64,000 nt of DNA from Asticcacaulis excentricus. Lineage in GTDB: Bacteria > Pseudomonadota > Alphaproteobacteria > Caulobacterales > Caulobacteraceae. Below are positions 1 to 10,008 of this stretch, piece by piece. The stretch's first letter is position 1; every line of letters begins with the position of its first letter. The DNA is taken from assembly GCF_003966695.1 (NCBI RefSeq), contig NZ_AP018827.1, positions 930,001 to 994,000 of the forward strand, written 5' to 3'. Under the pieces are notes generated by a model. It saw nothing but the letters and a program-made list of their open reading frames with translations, did not search any database and was not told the origin of the DNA. A program made the position numbers and the translations under genes.

Positions 1-525
1 ATTTTAAAAGAGTCGCGATACGACAATTCGTCCAATACCGCAGATATCTCACTCCACGGAATCATGCAACACAATGACTTTTTCGATCCATTGAAGCCCG
101 AATTCATCCTCAAAATCTGACTTGTATATTTTGTTGAAGACACCTGTTTCCACGCCCTCACTAATATCCGGGCTCTGTGGATCTTCGGGTCAATCCCACC
201 AACTCTCGGCCAAAATATGCAACAACCATTGAAGGGATCCGGGTCCTCGACATCAGAAACAAACAAACGCTTCGCCGAAGCGGTAACCGGAACAAATTGG
301 AAAGCATTGGGTCCGCTTGTTATATCCCCTGAGAGAGACCTTTAGATTCCGGTTACGACATAACCCGGAGCGTCGCCGCACCGCAGGAAAACCTGGGCGT
401 CCCTGAGCCCAACTATATCTCATACCGCGGGCGAAGGGTTTCGTCGCACCGATGCGGAGGCAGGTCGCCTAAACCTTCAGCCGGGCCTCTAGACTACCGA
501 ATGCATGCGTAATGACAAAATCCTG
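1..525. other. stretch without a recognisable gene
   Basis: No open frame with coding character, RNA gene or clear repeat was recognised on either strand. The DNA is mixed in composition and may be decayed coding sequence or the downstream end of a neighbouring island. Confidence 0.4.
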
Positions 526-807
526 TCAGCTTGCCCAGTGCGCATTGTATAAATGCCACTCCGCCAGTCGAACAGTTTGCGCGGCTTCGCCCACATCGAA
601 CGATCCTGCGGCGGCGTAGATCCGCTCCAACCCCTCAGTTAGGGCCTCTGGTCCAATTGCCTCAAAAATAGCTCGGCGCTTCTCATCATTCAGAAGGGAA
701 ACGCAGTACTCCAGGCAGTAGGGGTCCACAACTTCACGCAAATAATAACGGCCAGGAGGCTCAACAGTCTGGTCAATAATGCAGTCGTCTTTAAGTTTGT
801 AGGTCAT
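526..807 (-). CDS. small hypothetical protein downstream of a chemotaxis receptor
   Basis: A 93-residue protein of unknown function. The start at 807 is chosen because a good Shine-Dalgarno (GAGGTGG) lies just upstream; an alternative start nine codons earlier lacks one. The protein is acidic and predicted mostly helical, with a Cys-containing stretch (PYCLEYCVSLL) and no signal peptide or membrane segment. It begins about 30 bp after the stop codon of the globin-coupled receptor on the same strand, so the two are probably co-transcribed. That suggests, but does not prove, a signalling role. No family was recognised. Confidence 0.55.
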   Translation of the reverse strand: MTYKLKDDCIIDQTVEPPGRYYLREVVDPYCLEYCVSLLNDEKRRAIFEAIGPEALTEGLERIYAAAGSFDVGEAAQTVRLAEWHLYNAHWAS

Positions 808-838
808 GCACCCCACCTCATCGATTACGGCCACGTAA

Positions 839-2203
839 CTACGCTCGTACCTTGCGTAGAAATCTGTCCACTTCTTCCCGAAGGGCCGTGCTCGTCCCGA
901 TTAGGTTCGAGGATGCAGATTGAAGCTCCTTTGCTGAGCCAAAAACCTCCTCGTTTGCACTCGCAACGTCACCAATTTTGGTGACGACCTCTTGTGTTCC
1001 TGCTGCTGATTTTTGAATATTTGCCGTAATATCACGTGTTGCGGCGCCCTGTTCCTCGACCGCTGCCGCAATGGCAGTGGCGATCCCGTCGAGGCCTCCA
1101 ATTAGAGCCGATATCCTCTTCATGGCCGTCACGGCAGCCACCGTTGATTCCTGGATTCCGTTGACCTGTTCGGAAATCGTCGATGTCGCGGTGGCGGTTT
1201 GATTGGCAAGCTGTTTGACCTCAGACGCCACCACGGCGAAGCCTTTCCCAGCATCTCCCGCCCTTGCCGCCTCTATCGTCGCATTCAACGCCAGCAAATT
1301 GGTTTTAGCGGCAACATTGTTGATAAGAGCGACGACGTCACCGATTTTCTGTGCGGCAATCGAGAGTTCCTCAATTTGACTTGATGTACGATCGGCGTCC
1401 AACTTCGCGTTATTTGTCGCCGTGGAGGCCTCAGACGCCTGTCTTGCAATCTCGCCTATAGCGCCCGACAATTCTTCTGTAGATATGGCGATTGTATTGA
1501 CGCTATGAGAAGTGTCTTTTGATGTACCGACAACGTCACGAACACGATTTGCGGCTTTACTCGCATGGCCCTCAATCGCATCAGATGACTTACTAATTTT
1601 ATCGGCAGATTCAATAACTCGATTACTCATAGCGGCCACTGATTGTTCGAAGTCCAGAGCAATCTTGGCAAGCATATCCCGACGGTCATTTTCACCCGCA
1701 GCGATATATACAGCTATCGCGAAATTCATATCCATCATCACCGCCCTAGTGATTGCGGTGGAAAGGGTCTGTCTTTGCAGTGCATTCAACTTATCCCGCC
1801 GCCAGGGCAGCAGGTTTATCTCATTGATGCGCCTGATAATCTTGGTCAAAAGAAAGCTGTACCCGCCGATATACCATTTCGGCTGCAACCCTATCTTGTT
1901 ATGAACATCCCCAATTTTATTTACAGAATTAAAGTATGCTTCATCAAACTTTCCATCGGTTATAATTTCCCAATGCTCGATCTGTTTCTGTTTGGCGTGA
2001 GATATATGATCATCAGACTTAAAGAAGGATCTGATTTCAGTAAATTTTTTCACATGCTCATAGAATTCATCAAGAACCGTGGGAAGCATGTCCATTATAT
2101 AGGACTTATGCTCTCGAAGAATTTCGCCAACCCCAGAGAAAATTTCAAAAAAGGCCAGCTCAGTAGCAACTGCACTAGCATCGAATTTTTTTGACTCACT
2201 CAT
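839..2203 (-). CDS. globin-coupled methyl-accepting chemotaxis protein (soluble aerotaxis-type sensor)
   Basis: About 454 residues. The N-terminal ~170 residues form a globin sensor domain: the helix around [16 protein letters not shown] carries the expected proximal heme histidine. The C-terminal half is an MCP signalling domain with the conserved hairpin tip [20 protein letters not shown]. No transmembrane segments are seen, so it should be cytoplasmic, as in HemAT-type oxygen sensors. The ATG at 2203 is preferred because AGGAG sits about 7 bases upstream; the frame stays open 63 codons further but that part looks non-coding. A second receptor of the same architecture lies at 49.4-50.8 kb. 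Heme-bound O2 sensing feeding CheW/CheA is the likely role. Confidence 0.9.
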   Translation of the reverse strand: MSESKKFDASAVATELAFFEIFSGVGEILREHKSYIMDMLPTVLDEFYEHVKKFTEIRSFFKSDDHISHAKQKQIEHWEIITDGKFDEAYFNSVNKIGDVHNKIGLQPKWYIGGYSFLLTKIIRRINEINLLPWRRDKLNALQRQTLSTAITRAVMMDMNFAIAVYIAAGENDRRDMLAKIALDFEQSVAAMSNRVIESADKISKSSDAIEGHASKAANRVRDVVGTSKDTSHSVNTIAISTEELSGAIGEIARQASEASTATNNAKLDADRTSSQIEELSIAAQKIGDVVALINNVAAKTNLLALNATIEAARAGDAGKGFAVVASEVKQLANQTATATSTISEQVNGIQESTVAAVTAMKRISALIGGLDGIATAIAAAVEEQGAATRDITANIQKSAAGTQEVVTKIGDVASANEEVFGSAKELQSASSNLIGTSTALREEVDRFLRKVRA

Positions 2204-2510
2204 AGGCATTCTCCTGTCGATTGTTTTTGCCGCGTTCGACTCATTATTCAGGAGATTGATCTCAGTAGCGCTCTCTCCAAGCCATCTCAATATTTCAAAC
2301 TGAACCGAAAATTGGCTGGACGGAACGATAAAGCTATTCGTCATTGACGATTGGGGAGTGAGAACTGACGAGCCCGAAGAGTTTCTGCTCATTGACCGTA
2401 TTCTGGACGGGGGTGCAACTCGTCCGGGATGAATGGGCGAACTTTTAGAGGCCGTGAGTCGACGGCATGATAGCTTTCAGCGTTGGTCACTTGACGGGCC
2501 ATGGGTGCAC

Positions 2511-2657
2511 GCGGCTATCTACAAACAGTGCAACGTCATTGAGCGCATGTTCAGCCGCCTAAAGGACTGGTGCCACCTCGCCACACACTTTGACCGAAAC
2601 ATAAAAAGCTTCGTGGGCGACGTCGCGCTCGCCGCCGCTGCTATCTGGTGGCCATAG
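2511..2657 (+). pseudogene. IS5-family transposase, C-terminal fragment
   Basis: The frame encodes IYKQCNVIERMFSRLKDW followed by a hydrophobic LAAAAIWW ending. This is the conserved C-terminal Y-x2-R-x3-E-x6-K block of IS5/IS427-type DDE transposases (R-N-V-I-E-R-M-F-x-R-L-K-D). Everything upstream, including the first two catalytic aspartates, is missing, so only a stump of about 50 codons remains. It lies directly beside the integrase gene, consistent with an old island edge. No inverted repeats or target duplication could be assigned. Confidence 0.8.
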
Positions 2658-2693
2658 TGAGTCCGGACCCTCAGGCGCCGAGTTCCTCCTGTT

Positions 2694-3941
2694 CTAACCA
2701 CATCTAGCTAGCTTTTCGACCCGACTTCCCGGCGATGGCAGCGCGTCAATGTGCACAGTGGTCTTGAGCTCGTCGAGATAGTCAGACCACCATTGGGCCA
2801 TCTCAACCCGTTCACTCCAGTATCGGCCACGATTATACGTACCACGGACCTTATTCTTATCCTTGTGCGCCAGCGCGACCTCAATGGCATCCGGCTGCCA
2901 AAGACCGCTTTCGTTCAAAAGCGTACTGGCCGTGCTACGAAATCCATGGCCGGTCATTTCATCGGAACCATATCCGAGGCGGCGTAGGGCCACATTCACC
3001 GCGTTCTCGGACATCGGTCGCTGCCAGGTACGTATCGAAGGGAACAGATAGGCGTGATTGCCGGTAATCTCGTTCAAATCTCGCAAGAGAGTGACCGACT
3101 GCCGGGAGAGCGGTACCCAATGTTCACGCCCCATCTTCATTCTATTCGCTGGGATGCGCCAGTAGGCCTCTTCCAGATTGAACTCCGTCCATTCAGCTCG
3201 ACGCAATTCTGATGGACGCACAAAGACGTGGGGTGAGAGCTTGAGTGCGTACCCGATAGGTTTGTAGCCGTCGAACCCATCGATAGCCCTCAGCAGGCCT
3301 CCCAAAGGCTTGGCCTCGACAATCGCAGCATGATTGGTCACCTTTGGCGTGCGAAGGGCCCAGGCCAGCATAGCCGTCGGGTCTGACTTGGCGCGGCTTG
3401 TCCATATGGCATACCTGAAGACCCGCCCCGCAAATGAGCGAAGCCTGTGGGCGGTTTCGAGATTTCCCTTCTTCTCCACTTTCCTCAGCACATGCAGAAC
3501 TTCGAATGGCTCTATATCGGAGATCGGGCGCGGGCCGAGGTTGTCAGCAAATTGCTTCAGAAGCCAAAGAGTCTTCTTTTCAGTTGCGGGGGCCATGCCA
3601 TCGTCCCGCAATTTCTGAACGTATTCCTCGGCGACGATGTTGAACGTGCTCGCTGCGGCGATTGAGGCGGCCACCGCTTGGCGCTTCTTTTCAGTGCCCG
3701 GGTCACCACCTTTCTCCAGAACTTCTTTGGCTTCATCACGCGCCTTGCGCGCCGCCTTGAGACTGGTTGCGGGATAGCTGCCGAGGGCTAGCGCGCGGTC
3801 CTTGCCGTGGATGCGATATTTGAACCGCCATAGCTTCGAACCAGAGGGCTTTATGAGCAGGTAAAGTCCGCCTTCATCGAATAGTTTGAATTCCTGATTT
3901 TTGCTTTTAACACAACGGATTGCGGCGTCCGAAAGTGACAT
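2694..3941 (-). CDS. site-specific tyrosine integrase (P4/DUF4102 type)
   Basis: About 415 residues. The N-terminal DUF4102 arm-binding domain begins MSLSDAAIR and contains LKAARKARDEAKEVLEKGGDP. A SAM-like core-binding domain follows, then the catalytic domain. Visible catalytic motifs are RPSELRRAEW (first Arg), HGFRSTASTLLNESG (His-x2-Arg) and LAHKDKNKVRGTYNRGRY (His and nucleophile Tyr), so the protein looks intact. The start at 3941 matches the family N-terminus; a start 17 codons upstream is also open, and neither has a strong ribosome site. Such integrases drive integration and excision of genomic islands, often at tRNA 3' ends, but no tRNA is visible nearby. An AlpA-type gene follows on the same strand. 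Confidence 0.92.
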   Translation of the reverse strand: MSLSDAAIRCVKSKNQEFKLFDEGGLYLLIKPSGSKLWRFKYRIHGKDRALALGSYPATSLKAARKARDEAKEVLEKGGDPGTEKKRQAVAASIAAASTFNIVAEEYVQKLRDDGMAPATEKKTLWLLKQFADNLGPRPISDIEPFEVLHVLRKVEKKGNLETAHRLRSFAGRVFRYAIWTSRAKSDPTAMLAWALRTPKVTNHAAIVEAKPLGGLLRAIDGFDGYKPIGYALKLSPHVFVRPSELRRAEWTEFNLEEAYWRIPANRMKMGREHWVPLSRQSVTLLRDLNEITGNHAYLFPSIRTWQRPMSENAVNVALRRLGYGSDEMTGHGFRSTASTLLNESGLWQPDAIEVALAHKDKNKVRGTYNRGRYWSERVEMAQWWSDYLDELKTTVHIDALPSPGSRVEKLARCG

Positions 3942-4184
3942 TTGGGGGTCTCGCTTTTGAGGTTCGTCGCGAGACCCCCAAAAAGACCCCAAAAACGCCC
4001 GGATGCGGGCGGAACGGGTCGGACTTCGGCGGACCTCACTGAGGCCCTAAACTATCAATTTTAAAGGATTTTTTCAACGCGACGCACGCCGCTGGAAGGC
4101 TCAATGGTGCCGTTGGAGCCGGCCCCGCATGCGCCGCGTAAGCGCTTGTTCGAAATGACCGGCCTTAAAACCCATCGGAAACCG

Positions 4185-4427
4185 TTAGGAATCGTGGCCC
4201 CGTGCGATCGCTATCCGGCGTTGGATCCAAGCCATCACCTCCCCTTCGACCCAGCCGACATTGCGTCCACCGAGCCCAACGGGCTTGGGAAACTGCCCCT
4301 CCCGTATACGCTCATAAACGGTTGACCGGCTAAGTCCCGTAAGGGCCCTCACCTCGGGCAATCGGACGATTCTCGTGGCAGGCAGTCTTGGCGACACGGC
4401 GTTTTCATCTGTCGCGATAACGGCCAT
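4185..4427 (-). CDS. AlpA-family DNA-binding regulator
   Basis: An 80-residue protein with the AlpA/MerR-like helix-turn-helix fold: IVRLPEVRALTGLSRSTVY then RIREGQFPKPVGLGGR and WVEGEVMAWIQRR. The Shine-Dalgarno GGGAGG lies about 7 bases before the ATG. In P4-like islands such proteins control expression of the integrase or act as excisionase. Its position upstream of the integrase on the same strand fits that role, although about 240 bp separate the two genes. Confidence 0.85.
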   Translation of the reverse strand: MAVIATDENAVSPRLPATRIVRLPEVRALTGLSRSTVYERIREGQFPKPVGLGGRNVGWVEGEVMAWIQRRIAIARGHDS

Positions 4428-5161
4428 TCCAGCCTCCCGTTTCTCGAAGAGTAATCAACGCATCATGCCCTGAATGCATAGAAATGTGGAGAGGGCAGCG
4501 GAGACTTTGCGGCGACCTACGAGATACCGCGGCTCCAGGAGCAGGAAGCGGCTCTTTATACCGCTACCGCGAACCAGAAAAAGATGGCGAATAAGGCTAT
4601 TGAGAAGGTCCGCACACACGAGGCTCAGACGAAAAAGCGTCTAACCCAAGTGTCCTATTCACTTCAACGACCAAATAAGACTGCAAAAACGACACCTTTT
4701 GTGGAAATTGGCCGGCGCGGAGGTTTTGCCAATAACAAGAGGAAATAAGAGGTTAGACACATGCTCGGTAATGGTGTCAGGACAGGCAACACAACTACTT
4801 CCTCCACAGTGTGTCTACCGCCCAGTCTATCACTGACCTGATGGGATGGACTTCCCCCGCTCCCGGAATCTGGGTGCCACACTTTGGCTGTCGAAGGTCA
4901 CAACACTGGAGAGCCATCCGTCCCACCACGTCACAATCCGCGAGAGCGAACTCTAAACTAAATCAATTCCAAGGGGCAACGTCGGCGACCGCAAAATCGA
5001 AGAAGGAGAGACTCGTGACTTGACCCCATACTGACCCTCACCATTATACCCTGTAGGCGGGTCACTTCTTAGTGGAACAATGCCCTAGAAGCGTACATGT
5101 GACTGAGTATTGCGATCAGAGCGACCTCATTTACGGAACACGGGGCGCTCTGACCTGATTC
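4428..5161. other. intergenic stretch with one coding-like but startless frame (4482-4748, +)
   Basis: Most of this stretch has no supported gene. The plus-strand frame from 4482 to the TAA at 4746-4748 is open for 88 codons. It has a helical, Ala/Lys/Glu/Gln-rich composition, for example YEIPRLQEQEAALYTATANQ, but no start codon follows the stop at 4479-4481 until an internal Met. It is probably a remnant of an unidentified island gene cut off at its 5' end. From 4750 to 5161 nothing was recognised. Confidence 0.35.
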
Positions 5162-6904
5162 TCATTGGGCGACTGACCTCTCGGCGTACATGCCTATAAC
5201 CGCACCTGTGAATCCGCCGGCTGCTGCCGTCGTAAGGGCCGAAGCGTCGGTGTTTTCAACAACAGGGAAAAAGCGCTTATTGTCCAATGAGTAGCTGAAA
5301 CTGATCTTGGCCTTGTCGATGGTTGTTCGCAGGTAGACGGGGACATTGGTCTTCGTGCCAACCCTAACTTCCCCAAGGGTGAGCCCCTGTTCCGGGTCTT
5401 TTTCACCCTGACGCTTGCGAACCTTTAGGACCGGTTGACCCGCAGAATTCAAACTTAGGCCAAACGCGAAGAAGTGCTCGTTGTTCTGCACGGCCATCAA
5501 GCCAGCTTCGTCTCCGGCGGTTTGGGGAGAGAATGTCAGCTTTGTAGTCCAACTCGCGCTCATGTGCATCAACCGGCGCCCTATAAATGACGGTTGTCCG
5601 CCCGTGGCCAGGCGATCTGCTCTTGGTTCAAGGTTCAGTTGCCCACCCGCTATGTTCCACCACTGAATTTTGGGCGTTCGTATAAACAGCCACTGCGGCG
5701 CAAGCTTTTCTGAATCGAAACTCTCATGAAGGGTGAAGTTCCCAGTCGTCGGTAGTGCGGGCGGTTTATCCCGGGGCAAATCCGGGCGCTTGGGCCGATA
5801 GGGCAAAGCCACGCCCTTCTCCAGAATCACCGGCCACCCGTCTTTCCAGCTTACGGGGAGCATAAAGGTCTCGCGCCCCGTGGCAAAACGGCCAGGATCC
5901 TGCGGCGGGGTCGTTAGATCGTAGACGCGGGTGCCCAGGAACACAGCCCACCACTGACCCTTGGTGTCCTGAAACATGTCGGCATGACCTGTGGCCGTGA
6001 CGGGATTCTTGCGACTGTCAGGCAAACCGAACTGCGTCAAAATCGGATTGTTCGGGTTAGCTACGTAGGGGCCAAAAGGTTTGTCCGCTTTATAAAGCAA
6101 CTGCCCATGATAATAACCCGTACCGCCGCCGGCCGCCGAAAGGTAATATTGTCCACCAACCTTGTAGATGTGCGGGCCTTCGATGTAGTCCGTGTTCCAC
6201 GGCATCTTATCGCCACCGTCGACCAGCATTATGTCTTCCGATCTGGGTGCGAAGGTCTTTGGGTCCACCTCCATGATCCAGATAGCCGTGTGCGCGTCAT
6301 AGCGTGGTTTGAGCGGGTTGCGATGATGAACGACGTAGACCCTTCCATCGTCATCAAAAAATAACGACGGATCAATGCCTTCTATGTGCGGAAGCCAGAT
6401 GGGGTCTGACCACGGACCTTTGGGGTCTTTAGTGGTAATCACAAAGTTTCCACCGCACCCCACGCAAGTCGTAATGATGTAAAATAGACCGTCTTTATAG
6501 CGGATGGTCGGCGCATAAATGCCGTTGTAACCGAGGTGCAGCTTGTCAAACGGCATCATACTCGGTCGGTCAATGGCGTTTCCAATCTGTGTCCAGTTCA
6601 CGAGGTCACGACTGTGGAATACGGGAATTCCCGGATAAAAGGCAAAGGTGGAGTTGATGAGATAGTAGTCCTCACCCACCCGTGCCACGCTGGGATCAGG
6701 ATGATATCCAGCCAGGATGGGATTTTGATACGTGTCTGGGGACGTAGGTTCAGCAAAAACCTCATCCGAGCCCTTGTACTCAAACCAGTCAAACGCAGCC
6801 CTGCCCTCGGCCGCGTGAGCGCTCTGGCCCGGCAGGCTTGCACACGCACTTAATAGAGCGACGCTTAAAGCCAGCGCTGCACGAAAGTTTCGGGTACGAG
6901 ACAT
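5162..6904 (-). CDS. GH43-family beta-xylosidase/alpha-L-arabinofuranosidase, probable lipoprotein
   Basis: 580 residues. The N-terminus has a signal peptide with a lipobox (ALLSAC, Cys21), suggesting a periplasm-facing or outer-membrane lipoprotein. The five-bladed propeller of GH43 follows, with the expected catalytic triad: Asp70 in HPDPS (base), Asp178 in GIDPS (pKa modulator) and Glu242 in DYIEGPHIY (general acid). The C-terminal ~190 residues form a beta-sandwich of the kind that follows many GH43 xylosidases (LHESFDSEKLAPQWLFIR, ending AGGFTGAVIGMYA). The likely substrates are beta-xylosides or arabinosyl side chains of xylan; the sequence alone does not decide. It lies downstream of two polysaccharide lyase genes and behind a LacI-type palindrome. 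Confidence 0.88.
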   Translation of the reverse strand: MSRTRNFRAALALSVALLSACASLPGQSAHAAEGRAAFDWFEYKGSDEVFAEPTSPDTYQNPILAGYHPDPSVARVGEDYYLINSTFAFYPGIPVFHSRDLVNWTQIGNAIDRPSMMPFDKLHLGYNGIYAPTIRYKDGLFYIITTCVGCGGNFVITTKDPKGPWSDPIWLPHIEGIDPSLFFDDDGRVYVVHHRNPLKPRYDAHTAIWIMEVDPKTFAPRSEDIMLVDGGDKMPWNTDYIEGPHIYKVGGQYYLSAAGGGTGYYHGQLLYKADKPFGPYVANPNNPILTQFGLPDSRKNPVTATGHADMFQDTKGQWWAVFLGTRVYDLTTPPQDPGRFATGRETFMLPVSWKDGWPVILEKGVALPYRPKRPDLPRDKPPALPTTGNFTLHESFDSEKLAPQWLFIRTPKIQWWNIAGGQLNLEPRADRLATGGQPSFIGRRLMHMSASWTTKLTFSPQTAGDEAGLMAVQNNEHFFAFGLSLNSAGQPVLKVRKRQGEKDPEQGLTLGEVRVGTKTNVPVYLRTTIDKAKISFSYSLDNKRFFPVVENTDASALTTAAAGGFTGAVIGMYAERSVAQ

Positions 6905-6923
6905 CTTAATCCTCCGACTTTTT

Positions 6924-6937
6924 TGACAGCGCTATCA
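6924..6937. promoter_or_regulatory. LacI/GalR-type operator-like palindrome
   Basis: TGACAGCGCTATCA, symmetric except for one base pair and centred on AGCGCT, lies about 20 bp before the GH43 start. LacI-family sugar regulators of Caulobacterales and Xanthomonas use operators with such a GCGC centre. The function here is inferred. Confidence 0.45.
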
Positions 6938-6968
6938 TACTTTCAGGACAACCGCAAAATCATGGTTT

Positions 6969-7001
6969 ATACCAAGGGTCATTGAAAATGACTCTTGGTA
7001 T
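6969..7001. promoter_or_regulatory. 15-bp inverted repeat with 3-base loop
   Basis: ATACCAAGGGTCATT, then GAA, then AATGACTCTTGGTAT: 14 of 15 positions pair. It lies between the end of the lyase gene (7165) and the GH43 start (6904). It could be a cruciform operator, an mRNA hairpin or a processing site. There is no T-run, so it is not a typical terminator. Confidence 0.5.
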
Positions 7002-7164
7002 TCCATTCGAGAATACCTCATGTCACTGACATATATGAGAAATTCACGTTTCTTCAACGGCCGGATGCGGTCAGCATCTTCGGTCGTTGGTATTACAGAC
7101 CGCGATTATCTCGGAAACGAGCAAAGAATGGGGCCCTTTTCGACGCCAGTGACACCCCTCGCGC

Positions 7165-9978
7165 TTAAAAGCGGGCATTGGCCAAGCGGGATCTGAGATT
7201 TTCCGGTAACGGTTGCTTTATACCCGCCGGTAGCGTCCAAGTTTCGCGTTTCGGAAAGCCGAACCACCATTTGTGCACAACAACGGTGACCGGGGCTTCG
7301 CTTGAATAAATGGTCTTCGTCCCGTCAACGGTCAGGCTAAAGGATTGCGTGGAATTGGCGGCGTTTCGAACTGTTAGTGCGCCGTAGGTGAGATCGGTTC
7401 CGGCTCCTACAAAAATGTGGGCGCGCCCTTCTGTCGTTTTCACAACGGCACCGAAGCCCTGCCCTATCTCAAGTACTGGACCACTTTTGTCGGTAAACCG
7501 GTAATGACCAGGCTTCGTCGCGTGAACAACCCACGCCTTCCCCGCTTCACCGAACCCGATTTCAACGCCGTTGGTTCCCGCGTCCCCATCGAGACGCCTG
7601 ACCTCATATATGCTTCCCTTTTCGCCGTTGATCGGCTCGACGACGCTTGCAAAGGGGGCGTCCCAGCCGCTCAAGCCTTCCTGTCGCAGGATGAGCGTCG
7701 GGGTGGGGTTAGGCGCACGGCCTGCGCCATCCGGCGTTGTACCGTCCACTAAGGCGGTGTAGGGCGCGTCGACTGTCGCCACTGTGCGATGGGATTGATA
7801 GGGCAGCCATAGGTTAAGTCCGACACCAGTCGTTCCGCCAGGTGTGCGCCACTTGGCAACAAGACTGGTCGACACCGACGCTGAGCGCTCATTCGACAGG
7901 AATTTGTAACCTTTAGCAACATCTTCCGATAGCCAGTTACTGGCTGTCAGGTCGATCGGCTGTCCGTCGGTCGTCGTCAGTGCCAGTTGGGTCCCAAGAC
8001 CGTGGAAAAGGTAGTCGTTCGTATCGAGATTTGACCGAAAAAGATCAACGTAGAATCCGGTGGCTGGACCGGTGCGCACGGTCGCAACGAGGCGACGCTT
8101 CTCGCCGGCACTGACATCAACGTAGGAGACGACGTCAGACACCGCTTGTGGACTTACAAAACCTGCCGTCGGCACGGCCGGGTTCAGGGCGTTGAAGGTC
8201 ACGGGCCCCTCGCGGTAGCCCTGCACGATGGTGTTACTACCGGTGGCCGACTGGTGATAGACCTGATCCGCGCTCCAATAGGATTCGTAGCCTGCAGCGT
8301 CCGGCGCCAGGGCCCAACCGTAGCCGTAGAACTGGGCAGCCAGTCCGTTTTCGGACAGGTGCGCGCCCTTACGCCCCCCATAGACGACGTTCATCAACTC
8401 ATTTCTGCCATCCCCGGGATTGCGCTGAACGATGAGCCGATGAAATCCAGAGAGAGCCGACGTGGGCGAACGCTCAGATGAGGCGGCTTTAACGACCTCG
8501 TCGACGGACGATACCAGTCCGATCCAGGACTGGGCGTTACGTTTATAGGCGCCGGGTTCGACGCCCGCTTGAATCGCGCTGGCAACTGTCGTTGCGGATT
8601 GCACATCCCCTTTTCGACCATAATAGGCCAGAAGCGCTTCAAGGCTGGAGAAATCCGCCGGGCCGCCCCGGCTGTCACCAAAGGCGATGAGGTTGCCGCG
8701 GGAATCGAGCCACGCGAAAGTGGCGAGTGCGGCCTTTTGCAAGAGCGCGTTGGTCGCCAGGACGTCAACGCCGTTGTTTTCAAGCGGAACCGACATACGT
8801 ACCAGCGAATTGGTAACGCTGAACGCGTATCCTGGTGATTCCGGCCAGAGGCCCGTCGCCGGATCGTAGGTCTTCAGGATATCCGGCAGAGCGTCATGGT
8901 AGACGGACGATTCCGTTACGAAATGTCGGATATAATATTGCTTGCCTTTGCCGTCAGCGTAATCCGCGTCGTCCTTTAAAACGAGGATCTGGGGCAGCAT
9001 CAGGTTCCAGCCGTTTACGTTCCAATTGCCCGTCTTCCCGCCGCGAACAAACCCGATCGCGACGAAGCGTCGAAACACGGCATCGGCGACCTCTGCGGGT
9101 GACTTTCCCGTTGTCTTCACCGCGTCCGATGGATGGTCTTGTAGGTAGGGTTGCAGGAAATCATAGATTAACGCCCCGTGGTAGCCGAGGTCGTCGTGGA
9201 TCTGCTCGTAATCATAATAGCCGAGAATGCCACCGGGCGCGTACCCCCCCGGTCCGCCTGAAGCCTGTTCAGGATCAAGAGGTGGCTGCATGTAGTAGGT
9301 GCCAACCAGCCACTGCTGAAAAATATCGGAAGCGAAACGGGCATAGTCCGGATCGCCGTTCAGCCAATAGATAAAGGCTGCCTTCTCCGCCAGAGTGAGT
9401 ATCTCGACATTGTTGCTGCGGATGAGGTGGCCGGATTCCTTGTAGGGCACTATGACCGGCGGCTGGTCGGCCCTCTTGCGTGAGACGGCTTTCATATCGC
9501 CTGTCTGGTTGAAGGGTATACGGTCTTCCAGGGGCACATTGATGTATTCGTTCCATACGCGCATTCCGGGCAGGCGCACGGTTGGCACAGGCGCATCCCC
9601 CTCACCCCGGTCAAAGCGAATTTCCCCGGCCCCACTGTCGGCACGTTTGATCAGGTACACTTGCGTGTAACGCTCGCCTGGCTTCCAGTACATTGCCATG
9701 CGCGACAAAATCCACTGCGGATCACGCTTGTGCCTTGAAACATAAGGTTCCACGGCTCTCACGAGGTCGCCATAGGCCTCTTTCGCCCAATCTGCCGACG
9801 CTACCTTGTTTTTAATGGCCGCGCGATCCGTGTCCTTTACGTAGACGGTGGGATACTGGGGTGCCGCCAGGCTCGGGCTGGAAACCAGCAATATGGCAAC
9901 GGCGCAAAGGCTGCTCGCCTGAGCAGACCAGAATCGAGGGCGAAGGGGTATGCGGCGTGACGGGTGCTGATGCAACAA
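7165..9978 (-). CDS. secreted heparinase II/III-like polysaccharide lyase
   Basis: 937 residues. A positively charged start and hydrophobic stretch (SLCAVAILLVSSPSLAAPQ) give a signal peptide cleaved near residue 39. The region around residues 170-420 has the (alpha/alpha) toroid character of alginate lyase and heparinase II/III families, for example GNWNVNGWNLMLPQI. Later segments such as KGAHLSENGLAAQFYGYGW and YHQSATGSNTIV match the beta-sandwich of heparinase II/III-type lyases. These enzymes cleave uronic-acid polymers by beta-elimination; alginate, glucuronan or another plant or algal polyuronide is possible. No ATG is available before the signal peptide, so TTG at 9978 behind GGGGA is the likely start. 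It is followed by GH43 and preceded by a second lyase on the same strand. Confidence 0.8.
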   Translation of the reverse strand: MLHQHPSRRIPLRPRFWSAQASSLCAVAILLVSSPSLAAPQYPTVYVKDTDRAAIKNKVASADWAKEAYGDLVRAVEPYVSRHKRDPQWILSRMAMYWKPGERYTQVYLIKRADSGAGEIRFDRGEGDAPVPTVRLPGMRVWNEYINVPLEDRIPFNQTGDMKAVSRKRADQPPVIVPYKESGHLIRSNNVEILTLAEKAAFIYWLNGDPDYARFASDIFQQWLVGTYYMQPPLDPEQASGGPGGYAPGGILGYYDYEQIHDDLGYHGALIYDFLQPYLQDHPSDAVKTTGKSPAEVADAVFRRFVAIGFVRGGKTGNWNVNGWNLMLPQILVLKDDADYADGKGKQYYIRHFVTESSVYHDALPDILKTYDPATGLWPESPGYAFSVTNSLVRMSVPLENNGVDVLATNALLQKAALATFAWLDSRGNLIAFGDSRGGPADFSSLEALLAYYGRKGDVQSATTVASAIQAGVEPGAYKRNAQSWIGLVSSVDEVVKAASSERSPTSALSGFHRLIVQRNPGDGRNELMNVVYGGRKGAHLSENGLAAQFYGYGWALAPDAAGYESYWSADQVYHQSATGSNTIVQGYREGPVTFNALNPAVPTAGFVSPQAVSDVVSYVDVSAGEKRRLVATVRTGPATGFYVDLFRSNLDTNDYLFHGLGTQLALTTTDGQPIDLTASNWLSEDVAKGYKFLSNERSASVSTSLVAKWRTPGGTTGVGLNLWLPYQSHRTVATVDAPYTALVDGTTPDGAGRAPNPTPTLILRQEGLSGWDAPFASVVEPINGEKGSIYEVRRLDGDAGTNGVEIGFGEAGKAWVVHATKPGHYRFTDKSGPVLEIGQGFGAVVKTTEGRAHIFVGAGTDLTYGALTVRNAANSTQSFSLTVDGTKTIYSSEAPVTVVVHKWWFGFPKRETWTLPAGIKQPLPENLRSRLANARF

Positions 9979-10008
9979 GGTCGTTTCCCCAGATTTCTGC
10001 GACGTTTA

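Noticed and set aside
3942..4184. tRNA or attachment site next to the integrase
   Set aside because: No cloverleaf or tRNA 3' end could be found; only short G/C runs.
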